64,000 bases of DNA, taken from assembly GCA_026120035.1 (NCBI GenBank), contig JALRME010000002.1, forward strand, positions 1,550,001 to 1,614,000. Direction: 5' to 3'. A program made the position numbers and the translations under genes. The DNA is from Coleophoma eucalyptorum (taxonomy: Eukaryota; Ascomycota; Leotiomycetes; Helotiales; Dermateaceae). Positions 54,446-64,000 of this stretch are shown here, piece after piece (positions within the stretch are counted from its first letter, which is position 1; every line of letters starts with the position of its first letter). A model generated the notes under the pieces. That model did no database searches. It was not told the origin of the DNA and worked only from the letters and a program-made list of their open reading frames with translations.

Positions 54446-57400
54446 ATGTTCTCCCCAGAGGCATCAACCCCAGGCCATGAAGCCGAGCCTCGCAATGTCA
54501 CATCATCAGCTCGGGGGATTCTCATCGTTGCACATAGACAGTCGCTCGGTAAACCAACATATATAGAAATTCCACCACGTTCCCCTGGCAATACTACAGT
54601 CAATGCTGCATTTCGCTCGCCCCGATCAGGTATTCCTGCTGTTGAAAGTACCCAATCTCTTGAGCGGCCAGTCAATTCAATCACAGCCCGACAAGAGAGA
54701 GGCGAAGATGAATGGATGGTGAACATCTGTCAAGAACCACCCGGTGATTGCGGAGCCTGTTGTCAAGGCTTCTGGTGTCCTTGCATCTTGTATAGCAAGA
54801 CTCAATATCGGCTTCATCAGATCACCCAAGGGAGGAGTCCTCTGATCGTTGAAAAACGACGAGGATGCGACGGACCTTGTTGGGCATTTTGGGGCTTGAG
54901 TCTCGTTCAATGTAGCTGTAAGTCCTGCGCCATCGTCTATATTTTGCGAATCGGATTCTATATCGAGCAATTGCTGGGGTGGTTCTTACAAGAGGCTGAC
55001 AATCCTGTAGGTATCCTTACTGCTTTCCAACATACTCGAGTGAGGTCTAGATATAACATCAAAGGCTCGATAGCAAGGGACTTTGCGGCATCCATATTTT
55101 GTGGGAAATGTATACTCATGCAAGACGACCGTGAGCTTCGTGCCCGAGAAGGACAATTTAACCTTCGCACGAACAAGAAATACGACATAGCTGACAACGA
55201 TGAAGTTGTGCAGGCCCAGCCAGTACAGATTTCGCCAATGAGATACGTTCATCCTCATCCTGCCTCTGAGGAGGGCCATTCATTGCCTCCAAGCAGCCAC
55301 GAGTCACGAGAAGAGATACCGGAGCTCGGTGGTCTTGCCAAGAACCGTATTGGAAGCAAAGTCTCCCAACACAACCCGGTTTACTTTCCATTCTGTCATC
55401 TTTTCCGCAGCGATAGCCCTCAACGGTCGACTTCTGTCTCGAAAAGGCTTTACAGCCCACAGTCTGAGATGGCTGAGCAAACAAAACGGTCTTCAAAGCT
55501 TTTCCCAGCTGTCTTCCAAAGGCAAAGTAAAATGTTGGACACAAATGGTACAAGAAAATATGACACACAGGCCCGAAATGATAGCAACTATATTGTTAGA
55601 TCAGCCGCAGATTCTGACCGTCATGATTCCATAGAAGCCTATGACAGAATTCCGGGAGTACACTCCACAGCTGTCCATGATTCTCGTCAGAAACTCTTAC
55701 AGTCAAAGTTAAAATCTTATGATCTTAGATCACCAAACCATAATACTGTGAATGCAGAAGGAGCTAGCGTTGATAATGTCCTTGATCCTCGCCTCAAGTC
55801 TCACATCCTTTTGGATTGTACCACGGTCGGTTTTCAGGGAAATGACATCAACAGTGGGTTTCAACACAAGTTACCAGCATGCTATCCATTCATTTCGACA
55901 ACGTCAGTCGGCACTCAAGAACACTCTCTTAGCCAAGACCAAGCCATTCGACGATCAACGATATCTGAGCTTTCTTACATCCATGACTTTGCGGATTGTC
56001 CAATAGATGGGAATTATTTGAAATATATTGAAAAAGAAGAGCGGAAATCTCAACAAGCAGGACTAGAAAGCATGAGCCGAACAAGTTCTAGCGGACGAAA
56101 AATTGACCGTCCTTATACCCATAGACTATTAGAATGCAATACTGGCGAGGCCGAAGCGGGACCTCGAGAGCAACACTCGCCAATGACAAGAATTCACCGG
56201 TTGAGTAGCTGTCCCATGCAGTGGTATGGTAGTGTCAATAAGCCAACACGACGTCAACATCGCAATGTAAGCTGCCCAACTGATAACACATACGGGACTT
56301 TCCAAACCGGACTTGTATCGCATCGTTTGTCGGAGGACAGTGGCGAACGTCAGCCAATAGGTCCCACCGAGCCGTCCTCTGATGAGCATGGAGTTTCTCA
56401 ATGTGTTTCTATTGAAAATGCTGAAGATAATGAGCAATCTTCGGGGCAGTTTCCGGAACATGACATTTCTCATTGTGAGCCAGAGGTTGAGACTAAAGGC
56501 AAAGGAAGAACAGGGGATAACGAAAAAAACAGATCTAAGCATAGCAGTCGCCGACCACACAAATCTCCTTTCCAAAGTGCGCACAATACTTGGGCTGGAA
56601 GGAAAGCACCAAAATTGAAGAAAGGTCTGAAACACTGCAAGAGTTCTGAGCGTTTAACAGCGTCTGAAAAGTATCAAACAGGCGCAAGTGAGATTGCCGT
56701 TCATTTTGCATTACCTGGCATATCATCTGCAAAAGTCGCCACGCAAGAGGGGGCAAAGAAACCTCAGACTGAGGTCATGGGCCTCTCCTCTGTTGCCTTG
56801 AAAATCTCCATAGAGCCACTGTGCGAAGTGGCATTTAATAAAAATGCCAACGATGCTCGCATTTCCCAAGACAGGGAGAATACTGTCAACTACACTGCAA
56901 GTTCTTTCGAGGGTAAAATAGGGACAATAACCAAGCAGAGCAATGCGGTTAATACAAGCAACGAGCTGAATCATATTGATAACCGCTCAAGTATTGCTTC
57001 CTGCCAACATCAAAAACGACCTTCTTTTCACCGCGCAAGCTCCGCAAGTGCAAATTACCAGTCTTACGATCGCAAGAGTGATGTTGACCATGCTGCTAAC
57101 GACACTCTGGACACGATTCGACCAAAGATAACCCGTGCAAGTTCGGCGGGAGCAATATGCTGTGCGAACGGACCTCAGAACTTTGCAGTCATCTCGCAGG
57201 AACAAGAAAATCGGTTCTCGATGCAAAAATCAAGCACTATCGAGGAATTGTATTCTTCGAAAAGTCGTGCGAGTGTACACGATGTGATTAGCGCTCGAGA
57301 GGCCGAGAAGACGGCCCAGCATGCGTTGGCACGATGTCTGGCTATGGACGCAGAGAGGAAGACAAGCAGGAAAGGAAAGCCAGAAACTACAATAGTGGGA

Positions 57401-57583
57401 ATGGACGGTGCGGGTGATGTAAAGCACAGACCGAGAAAGACAAGGAGTGAGGAATCGGCCCCAACCTTTACCCCAGATGAAATACAGCTAGCGCGACTTC
57501 GAGTTCGAGTTTGTAGTGAGGGAAAAAAGACTACGGAAAAAAGAGGCAAATCCTGGGGTTGGTTTGAAGGCTTCTTTTCCTAA
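54446..57583 (+). CDS. PLAC8-domain cysteine-rich protein with very long C-terminal tail
   Basis: Exons 54446-54917 and 55011-57583 give 1014 residues. The Cys-rich PLAC8 domain is at about residues 90-205: CGACCQGFWCPCILYSKTQYRL, CDGPCWAFWGLSLVQCSC, then HTRVRSRYNIKG, CGKCILMQDDRELRAREGQF. The 93-nt intron (GTAAGT...CTGTAG) is a multiple of three and open, but its removal joins QCSC directly to ILTAFQHTRVR, the normal family spacing. PLAC8 proteins are small (100-200 residues) membrane-associated proteins linked to metal resistance or Ca2+ influx. Here about 800 further residues are Ser/Arg/His/Gln-rich without a recognised domain, with repeated basophilic-kinase-like sites (FHRASSAS, TRASSAG, KSRASVHD) and a basic end with a terminal WGWFEGFFS. 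Confidence 0.82.
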   Translation: MFSPEASTPGHEAEPRNVTSSARGILIVAHRQSLGKPTYIEIPPRSPGNTTVNAAFRSPRSGIPAVESTQSLERPVNSITARQERGEDEWMVNICQEPPGDCGACCQGFWCPCILYSKTQYRLHQITQGRSPLIVEKRRGCDGPCWAFWGLSLVQCSCKSCAIVYILRIGFYIEQLLGWFLQEADNPVGILTAFQHTRVRSRYNIKGSIARDFAASIFCGKCILMQDDRELRAREGQFNLRTNKKYDIADNDEVVQAQPVQISPMRYVHPHPASEEGHSLPPSSHESREEIPELGGLAKNRIGSKVSQHNPVYFPFCHLFRSDSPQRSTSVSKRLYSPQSEMAEQTKRSSKLFPAVFQRQSKMLDTNGTRKYDTQARNDSNYIVRSAADSDRHDSIEAYDRIPGVHSTAVHDSRQKLLQSKLKSYDLRSPNHNTVNAEGASVDNVLDPRLKSHILLDCTTVGFQGNDINSGFQHKLPACYPFISTTSVGTQEHSLSQDQAIRRSTISELSYIHDFADCPIDGNYLKYIEKEERKSQQAGLESMSRTSSSGRKIDRPYTHRLLECNTGEAEAGPREQHSPMTRIHRLSSCPMQWYGSVNKPTRRQHRNVSCPTDNTYGTFQTGLVSHRLSEDSGERQPIGPTEPSSDEHGVSQCVSIENAEDNEQSSGQFPEHDISHCEPEVETKGKGRTGDNEKNRSKHSSRRPHKSPFQSAHNTWAGRKAPKLKKGLKHCKSSERLTASEKYQTGASEIAVHFALPGISSAKVATQEGAKKPQTEVMGLSSVALKISIEPLCEVAFNKNANDARISQDRENTVNYTASSFEGKIGTITKQSNAVNTSNELNHIDNRSSIASCQHQKRPSFHRASSASANYQSYDRKSDVDHAANDTLDTIRPKITRASSAGAICCANGPQNFAVISQEQENRFSMQKSSTIEELYSSKSRASVHDVISAREAEKTAQHALARCLAMDAERKTSRKGKPETTIVGMDGAGDVKHRPRKTRSEESAPTFTPDEIQLARLRVRVCSEGKKTTEKRGKSWGWFEGFFS

Positions 57584-58632
57584 GGCTTGTTTGATGGAGA
57601 TATGACATTCTGCTGCGAAACTGGGCAACAGGTTGGCTCCACTTAGAGTTATCATTTTATAGACATTGTCGTTGCTCAAGTAATACTTAGGGTGCGGGGG
57701 CCCTTTCTGGGAGAATCACTACATTTTCATGTAGAAGTATCTCCCTCAGTCAATACACACCGTTCCAACCATCTCTACCCAAGCAAGTTGCAGACAGAAT
57801 GGTGCGTAAGTTGCGTAGAATATATGGAATCTCACAACTGCTTACGGAAAGGGTTGATTCTGTGATCTTGTCCGTATATTTTCTGATACTTCCACCAGGA
57901 CAAAGATTTCCAGCTTATACACACTCCATCTATCATGCCTTAATCTTTCTTCCCTTCTCTCTTTCATCAGGCCAAATAATTAAAGTCAGAGCTTGCAGCA
58001 GCAGCAGCAGTCCGGTAATAGGGACAGGTCACAAAAAAGGGATTAAATCCGAAGAAGAAAAGAAAACGCTCAATCAAGAGGAAGACCTCCAATAAGACAA
58101 CAAGAATAGTAGGGAAAGGGAAAATTGGAAAAAGTGATTTCACGCCTCGTTATCTCCGGAAAAAAAATCCCACCAGCCCAAACCCAATTTGTGTCCCCTC
58201 CTTTCCCATGCCCCCTTTGCCATGCGATGCTTTCATAACAAAACAAACAGAAAAAAAGGGACGAGTGAGATGGTTCTCGAGTTTCTCGTTGAGGACTTTG
58301 TGTTTTGACAAATGAAAAGATGATAGATGAATCGTATGCAGTGCTTTGGCATTCACTACTCGATGTGTATTTGCTCATGGGAAGGGGCTAGAGGTAGAGG
58401 TGTGCTGGTCTTACGTGCTGAGTTTGATGATTGTGTAGTTGGTTGAGATGTCATGTGTCTGTTGCTTTTTTGTTCTTGATTGCTTTCTGGCGGAGGATTT
58501 TCTGCTTACTGCCCCGATTACTGTTGGTGAGGCCGTTCGCATGGTCATAAATGAATAATGAGATGAGGTGCTGTGTTGTGTTGTGTTATGTTGTGTCCCA
58601 TCTTTCGCTGTACTGTCACATGTGCTGGCTAG
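57584..58632. other. Convergent intergenic region, about 1.05 kb
   Basis: 3' regions of the PLAC8 and SPG1 genes. Holds a short CAG run (near 57995-58009) and a TGTGT/TGTTG repeat (about 58572-58596). No gene. Confidence 0.65.
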
Positions 58633-59653
58633 CTAACCAACGGATTGGTAGAGAAGTAGTGGTTCGCCCACGTTTTCGATTTCTGGGATCGTACATTTCA
58701 GGTCGAAGGCCTTGGACAAGACAATCTTAAATATCTGGGGACAGATGTTAACAATCTGTGGAAAGGTGGCACAAAAGCATGGCAATTTACCTTTTGGACG
58801 TTGATACTATGCGACGTGCTGCTGAAAATAAGAGATGCGCGCATTGCTTTGGCAAATCGACGGGCCTGGAGCTTTATTAGTGTTTGTGTCCTACCTGCAG
58901 AACCTTGGATCTTACTTGGTTAGAGATTTCTTCCTGATCCTCCCGTGGAAAGTTTACGAAGTGGTCGTATTTCGTGCCAACCAAGAAGGGAATTGCTGTC
59001 TTGTTGAACCCCCGACCTTGCCTGTACCACTCCTTGATACTGTTGAGTGTGCTCTTCCGCGTTAAGTCGAACATAAATAAGATAGCCACCGCGTCATTGC
59101 ATACCAATGGCAGCATGTTCACGAACTCCCTCTGTCCCCCCAAGTCCCAAATAGAGAATGTGATTTCCGTATTGCGTATTGAAATCGTCTTCTCCATGAA
59201 GTTGACACCCAGAGTTTGAATGTAGTCCTCGTCCCAGCTGCCTTCGACATATTTCACCATCAAGGACGTCTTGCCGATCTGTGCATCCCCAACCATGCCA
59301 ACTTTGATGACAACACTGTTCTTGTTCCGCCCAGTTTCGCTACCCTGTGCACTCCGCGCATTCTGCTCTTGATATGGTGGGTATGCTCCATTACCAGAGA
59401 GGCCGGAGTTTGGCCTTGATATAGATGGCGCGAAGGCAGTTGGTGGGGTAGGATATCGGGCATTAGGGTCGGCCTCAGGGTTTGGTGAGCCTGTGTAGCC
59501 TTGTTGTGAGGAGGGAAAATCAGCAGATTGGGACTGGCCATGTTGGCTTGGAGGTAGGTCGTGGGTAGGTGTATTTAATCCCTCGCCTTCTGCCACTGCC
59601 CCGTCTTGAGGATGACCCTCTACCGGTTGTTCGTATGCCCCTTCAGCATCCAT
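58633..59653 (-). CDS. SPG1: Septation-initiation GTPase Spg1/Tem1
   Basis: Small Ras-like GTPase at the head of the septation initiation/mitotic exit network on the spindle pole body. Minus-strand exons 59653-58916, 58865-58791 and 58734-58633 (introns 50 and 56 nt) give 304 residues. The GTPase core has GMVGDAQIGKTSLMVKYVEG (P-loop), TLGVNFMEK, IWDLGGQREFVNMLP (Gly-Gly in place of Ras Ala-Gly), GTKYD and, in exon 2, SLIFSSTSHSINVQK. GTKYD replacing NKxD is normal for this family. An N-terminal extension of ~110 residues rich in Pro/Gln/Ser/Asn precedes the domain, as in other filamentous ascomycetes. ATG at 59653 is the first in frame. Confidence 0.95.
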
Positions 59654-62266
59654 AGTTGCTACTGCGTCGTGAAATTGAGCTGGAGAGCCCGCCGATAAGG
59701 TAGAAGAATCCAGATTGTCGGTTGAGTCAGGTCGTATGTTGAGCAACAAGGTTTCGAGGAATAGGTTTGAGCAGATAAGTAGAGTGTCGGTAGGGCTGAA
59801 AAGCGTAAATCAACAGCTGTGAATTGACCCTTGCATGAGGGTAAATGTAGCGAAGACGAGGTGGAAGAGATGCAGACTGGTACCACAGATAAGTCCGTAG
59901 TGCGATGCAACAAGAGCAAGGCCGTGGACGTCAAGGCTGTGATGTGCCAGGGGTGTGAGGTTATTCGGAAGTCAGATCGAGGGGCCACTGGAAGGTCTCC
60001 CGCGCGTGTTCTCCGTCAGGACGGTTGGCGCTTAAACCACCGTAATGCAAATCTACGCGTAGTACTTCGTAAGTACCTTAGGCAAGTTAAGCTAAAGCAG
60101 ACGTGATTCCTGGTCAGTTGTCACGTATGGGAAAGGATTGATCAAGATTTAGATGAGGCGGAAAATAGCGTTCTCAATGCATGAAGCTGATCTCTTTTTT
60201 CAGATGATGAAGCGGTGTTTGTTGTCAACGCTCCCTTGCCCAATCCCAACGCTCAGCTGTACCTCTGTAAATATTATCGAGCCTCCGCCCAGCTTCACCC
60301 GCATCCTTGTCCATTTTATTTCGTGTTGATTGGCTCTTCGCTTCTCTGAGCTCAAGTAGTGGTAATTGGCGTGGAGGGAGAAAGTAAAAAGCAGAAAGTT
60401 CCCCCACGAATCTTGCTGAGCAGGAAATCATGTTTGCCATCACAGAACTCCAGATAGTATCATTTTCTTTAGTTTGTGTAGAAATTCTCAAGCTTTTGGC
60501 AAAGAGCTGCAGTATCACTGCGATTTCCAGTGCCATTTCAGGTGATGTGTTGTCACGTGATTATATGTACCTTGATGACTTCAGGTAAGCACTAACTTGT
60601 CTTTGTAAGTGCCTTTAAGTATTATCATCGCCAAATTCTACGTCCGATGCTTTTCCATCATCATCATGTCGGCGCTTCATCCCAATTTTATGTCCGCAGA
60701 CGTCCACATCATCCGTGGTTGTGAGCGAGTTCACGACATCTCGGTGTTGCTTCAAATTGCCCTACTCTGCGCAACACCCTACACCAAGTCGAAGGAGCTT
60801 TAGAGCATGACCATTGCAAGCTTTGCGAGTCTGGAGTTTGCAAGCCTATCTGCCTTGACCTCAAGTTACGGTAATCATTATATTTAAAACCTTGTGAGTA
60901 GCTCCAAACTCGAATTTTGGATATTGGAGCACAAGAACTATCAAATTCCTCAATAAACAAGAAGCCTCAAACACGTTAAGTGAATACATTAATGAAGGCT
61001 GAGTACAATACTCTCTAACATTTCGATTTTCAGTTACAAGATCAAGAACGGTTTCGCCTGTGCTATGCAATGGTTCAGATGGATGTAACACTTACGTCGT
61101 GCAGGACATCTTTCATTGTTGGCTTGTTCATTATGTTTATGAATGCATGACAAGCTGGATTTCATACAGTCGCTACCTACTATAATACCTGTGTTTGGGT
61201 TTTACGTCTTTGATGTGGTTCTTCAATTTTGTATGAGATCCACCATCTTCATGCTGCAATTATGGAGAACGGCAGTACGAGACGTAGGACAGATCGGGAA
61301 CATCTTAAGTAAGATTCCCAAACACCCTCGTCCTCAAAGCGACGCCTCGAAAGACTGTTATTTCGATGATATCACATATGCGATTCTCATGGGGCGTGTG
61401 AAGACACGTTCTCTCAACTAACCCCCCTATAGTTCGTATCGAATGGCCACCCTTTAGTCTCTGACTAGGCGTCGGAGATAGTACAAGGAGTCGTTTCGTT
61501 GGCCGAAAGAGGAAAGCCAACCAAATAGTCACGCGTCGGCATTTTGCAGACCAGACGCATCTTCACCAGCGATTTCAAAGCAATCAAGGGATAGTTCCCT
61601 ACAGGACAACAATACCGTTGCCCATCTTGCAGAAAGCCATTATGAAGTCATGGTCAAACCTCACACACCTCAATTCGCGAGTTCGGTTGAGATCATTTCA
61701 CCACGGCTATGCCGCTCGCTCGGGCAAGCGAAACTGCGAGTCCGGTATCGCCATTAGTGTTTTCTTGTACGAGGTCCCCTTCTCCTCTTAACCATGGCGT
61801 GAGTTCGTTTGGACTCTTGTTCGCGAGCATTAGGTTTGCAGGCCTTGTGCATATATATTATGGAAGAATATCGACCTGCGTTTGGTGGATTGGGCCGACG
61901 CTCAATTCGAGGCGCAGGTGTGGAGCCATTCTTTTCCTCCGAGTAGGATCATTCCCTAGCTTCATCGGCTTTCTGCACAGTTCCACCACTTTCATCGGCG
62001 ATAAGTGTTACATTTTGGAGGACTGAATCAGACAATTACTGTTCCAATGTTTTGATACGTCATGGATCTGATATGGAGCATTCTCTTGTATCTGGCCCGC
62101 GGTAGCCTGACACTATTTGTCAATCAAAAGAGATCAAAATTGGAGCCCCACGGGAGTATATAAAGTCGATGCTTCCCCAATCCCACCCATCCCACCCTAT
62201 ACATTTCAAACTCAGTTCTTTGACAATCACTTGCCCGTTCTTCTAAACACTTACCAGATTCTCAAG
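59654..62266. other. 2.6 kb divergent intergenic region SPG1 / alcohol dehydrogenase
   Basis: No supported gene. Short frames (for example 60225-60536 minus, 61143-61421 plus) have no domain. The SPG1 promoter lies at the left; the dehydrogenase promoter with a TATA box lies at the right. Confidence 0.6.
62157..62164 (+). promoter_or_regulatory. TATA box of the alcohol dehydrogenase gene
   Basis: Perfect TATATAAA, 103-110 bp before the ATG, followed by a C-rich stretch (CCCAATCCCACCCATCCCAC), a typical fungal core promoter of a regulated, highly expressed gene. Confidence 0.7.
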
Positions 62267-63453
62267 ATGGCCGAAGTCAAATTTGCAGGATGGATGGGAT
62301 TGGCACCAGACTCCGTCGACGGAAAGATGGTTTGGCAAGAATTTGAGCCAAAGACATTCGAGGAGACCGATATCGATATCAAGATCACTCACTGCGGTGT
62401 CTGTGGTTCTGACCTGCACACTCTTCGCTCTGGATGGGGTGCTACGAACTACCCAGTCTGTGTCGGCCACGAAATCGTTGGAAAGGCTATCAGAGTCGGA
62501 TCCAAAGTCAAGGATATCAAGGTCGGTGATCGCGTTGGTGTTGGAGCTCAATCGGGAGCCTGCTTGAACCAGAACGGCGACTGTGAAGCCTGCGCCGACT
62601 CGTAAGTCTTGTTAAATGTATCACGTGATCACGAAACCTATTGACCAAGGCTCTAGATTGGCCCAGCATTGCCCTAAAGGTACTAGTACCTACAACTCTA
62701 AGTGGCCTTCCGGGGAGAAGTCCTATGGTGGTTATGCCGACTACTGGCGTGGCAGCAGCTCATGCGTTGTCAAGATCCCAGATTCCATTCCATCTGATAT
62801 TGCTGCACCTATGCTTTGCGGTGGTATCACTGCTTTCTCGCCTTTGACACAGCACAACGCAGGACCCAACACTCGTGTTGGTATAATCGGCGTTGGTGGA
62901 TTGGGTCACTTTGGAATCATGGGTGCCAAGGCTCTTGGTTGCAAGAGCATTGTTGCTATCTCGAGAACAAGCTCAAAGAAGGAGGACGCTATGAAGATGG
63001 GAGCTACTGGCTTCATCGCTACCGCTGAGGAGGCCGATTGGTCTACCAAATATGCTGGAACTCTCGATTTGATCGTTTCCACCGTCTCTTCCTCCGATAT
63101 GCCTATTGCAGGTTATCTCAACCTTCTTGGTCTCAAGGGTAAATTCGTCCAAGTTGGAGCACCCGAAGACGGACTCTCATTCAATGGTAAGTTCACTTTC
63201 CTATCTATGAGTTCCAAAATCTAATTGATTGTTAGTCTTCGCTTTGATCATGAAGCGAGTCAGCATTGGAGGCAGTCTCATCGGCTCTCCCGATGACATT
63301 AGGCAAATGTTGGACCTTTTCGCCGAAAAGGGTGTCAAGACATGGAACGTTAACCGTCCAATTGAGGACGCTAACCAGGTCGTTCTAGATATGGAGGCAG
63401 GTAAGGCTAGATACCGTTATGTTTTGGTCAACCAAAAGCACATTGAGGCATAG
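62267..63453 (+). CDS. NADP-dependent zinc alcohol dehydrogenase (ADH6/cinnamyl-alcohol-dehydrogenase type)
   Basis: Medium-chain dehydrogenase reducing aldehydes (or oxidising alcohols) with NADP(H). Exons 62267-62601, 62657-63186, 63236-63453 join to 360 residues, the family length. Catalytic zinc ligands are in HCGVCGSDLHTL and GHEIVGKAIRVGS; structural-zinc Cys are in GACLNQNGDCEACADSLAQHC (read across intron 1), and the nucleotide fold is in GIIGVGGLGHFGIMGAKALG. ISRTSSKKEDAMKMGA after it carries the Ser/Arg/Lys pattern of NADP-preferring ADH6/7. The intron-1 acceptor at 62655-62656 (CTCTAG) was chosen because the earlier AAG leads to a stop. Start ATG context AAGATGG is good; in-frame coding upstream of it is not required. 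Natural substrates unknown. Confidence 0.93.
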
Positions 63454-63980
63454 ATTTAATTTAGCGTATGGATGGGTAATGGGACATGATCATAGACTCT
63501 GGCATAACATAGACTGCTTCAGCGAGCGCCGAAATATTAAATGACTTTGAATGATACCAGAAGCTCTAAGGAGCTTTGAGTTCTTGCGCCGGTGACTGAA
63601 GTATTCTGGTTCTCACAAGTGTCGAACCGGTGGGTTAACAGTAACTAAATGCTCTCACCATTAAGTGTGCTGGAATAAGGTGGGCTTGGGACCGGGCCAT
63701 GTACAAATAAACCAATCATCCAGAAAACACTGGTACTAAATCCCGTGAACTTATCTGGCGTAATTAAAACTTTAACTCATCCGTAGCATTCGTAACAGTC
63801 TCCAAAATCCTTCCTTCGGACACTTCCTCATTGAGGAAAAGAGTCCCCGTGGGCTAACGCACGCACCAGTTCCTTATCTGTTTTGCTGACTAATCTCAAG
63901 TCACGGTCTCTGAATTTCGCGGGTGACATGATTCCCAAAAAGTTAGCAGAAGAACCTCCAGCTCATCCATAACCAACACA
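63454..63980. other. Intergenic region at right edge
   Basis: 3' region of the dehydrogenase and probably the promoter of the next gene. A tRNA-like TTCGA loop on the minus strand at about 63600-63660 does not fold properly. Confidence 0.55.
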
Positions 63981-64000
63981 ATGGCTTCAATTGTCCGAAC
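63981..64000 (+). CDS. Possible start of a further gene, cut by window edge
   Basis: ATGGCTTCAATTGTCCGAAC in the context CCAACACAATGG, a strong fungal start context, after a C/A-rich leader-like stretch. Only M-A-S-I-V-R is visible, so no product can be named. Confidence 0.35.

Noticed and set aside
60225..60536. 103-codon minus-strand frame upstream of SPG1
   Set aside because: No domain, no supportive splice or start context; ordinary chance length.
63600..63665. tRNA-like sequence on the minus strand (GGTTCGACAC loop after TGGTGAGAGC)
   Set aside because: T-stem and anticodon stem do not pair and the anticodon loop has the wrong size.

Overview
The window is nuclear DNA from a filamentous ascomycete (Pezizomycotina). 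The evidence is many short (about 42-150 nt) GT-AG introns with CTAAC/CTGAC-type branch sites, typical fungal gene families (GH81 glucanase, PLAC8, Spg1/Tem1 GTPase, PCL cyclin, Utp14, Stn1) and compact genes on both strands. A Leotiomycetes-like origin is only an impression. No rRNA, confident tRNA, CRISPR array or intact transposon was found. All exon structures below were worked out by hand from reading frame, splice consensus and family conservation.

Region 1 (1-11.9 kb) is a block of secretory-pathway enzymes: the 3' part of a GH81 endo-beta-1,3-glucanase (starts before the window), an FMN-dependent 2-hydroxyacid oxidase/dehydrogenase with a signal peptide, a phosphoesterase-family phospholipase C, and a multicopper oxidase with an N-terminal membrane anchor. 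The last two are divergent from a 510 bp promoter region. Region 2 (15-28.4 kb) is mostly housekeeping: a vacuolar Ca2+/H+ antiporter, telomere-capping Stn1, the SSU-processome protein Utp14 divergent from mitochondrial ribosomal protein Mrpl27 (mL41), an unrecognised small protein, and an archaemetzincin protease.

Region 3 (28.4-41.4 kb) is unusually gene-poor. A single intronless PCL-type (Pho85-partner) cyclin lies between 8.7 kb upstream and 3.2 kb downstream without a recognisable gene. These flanks hold microsatellites, a diverged direct repeat and a long C/T-rich, G-poor stretch before the cyclin. Region 4 (41.4-63.5 kb) is dense again: an HSL-type alpha/beta hydrolase divergent from a membrane-anchored S33/TAP-like peptidase, mitochondrial EF-Tu, CAND1 (cullin exchange factor) divergent from a small mitochondrial membrane protein with an acidic tail, a PLAC8 protein with a long disordered tail, the septation GTPase Spg1/Tem1, and an ADH6-like zinc alcohol dehydrogenase. 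The first 20 bases of a possible further gene close the window.

There is no operon-like logic. Functional links are limited to the secreted-enzyme block, the ribosome-biogenesis divergent pair, and scattered cell-cycle genes (PCL cyclin, CAND1, Spg1). I found no convincing new multi-gene system. The best leads are the in-frame Asp-repeat reading frame after the GH81 stop, the PLAC8 protein with its roughly 800-residue tail, the archaemetzincin insert with a SUMO-interaction-like motif, and the gene-poor flanks of the cyclin.
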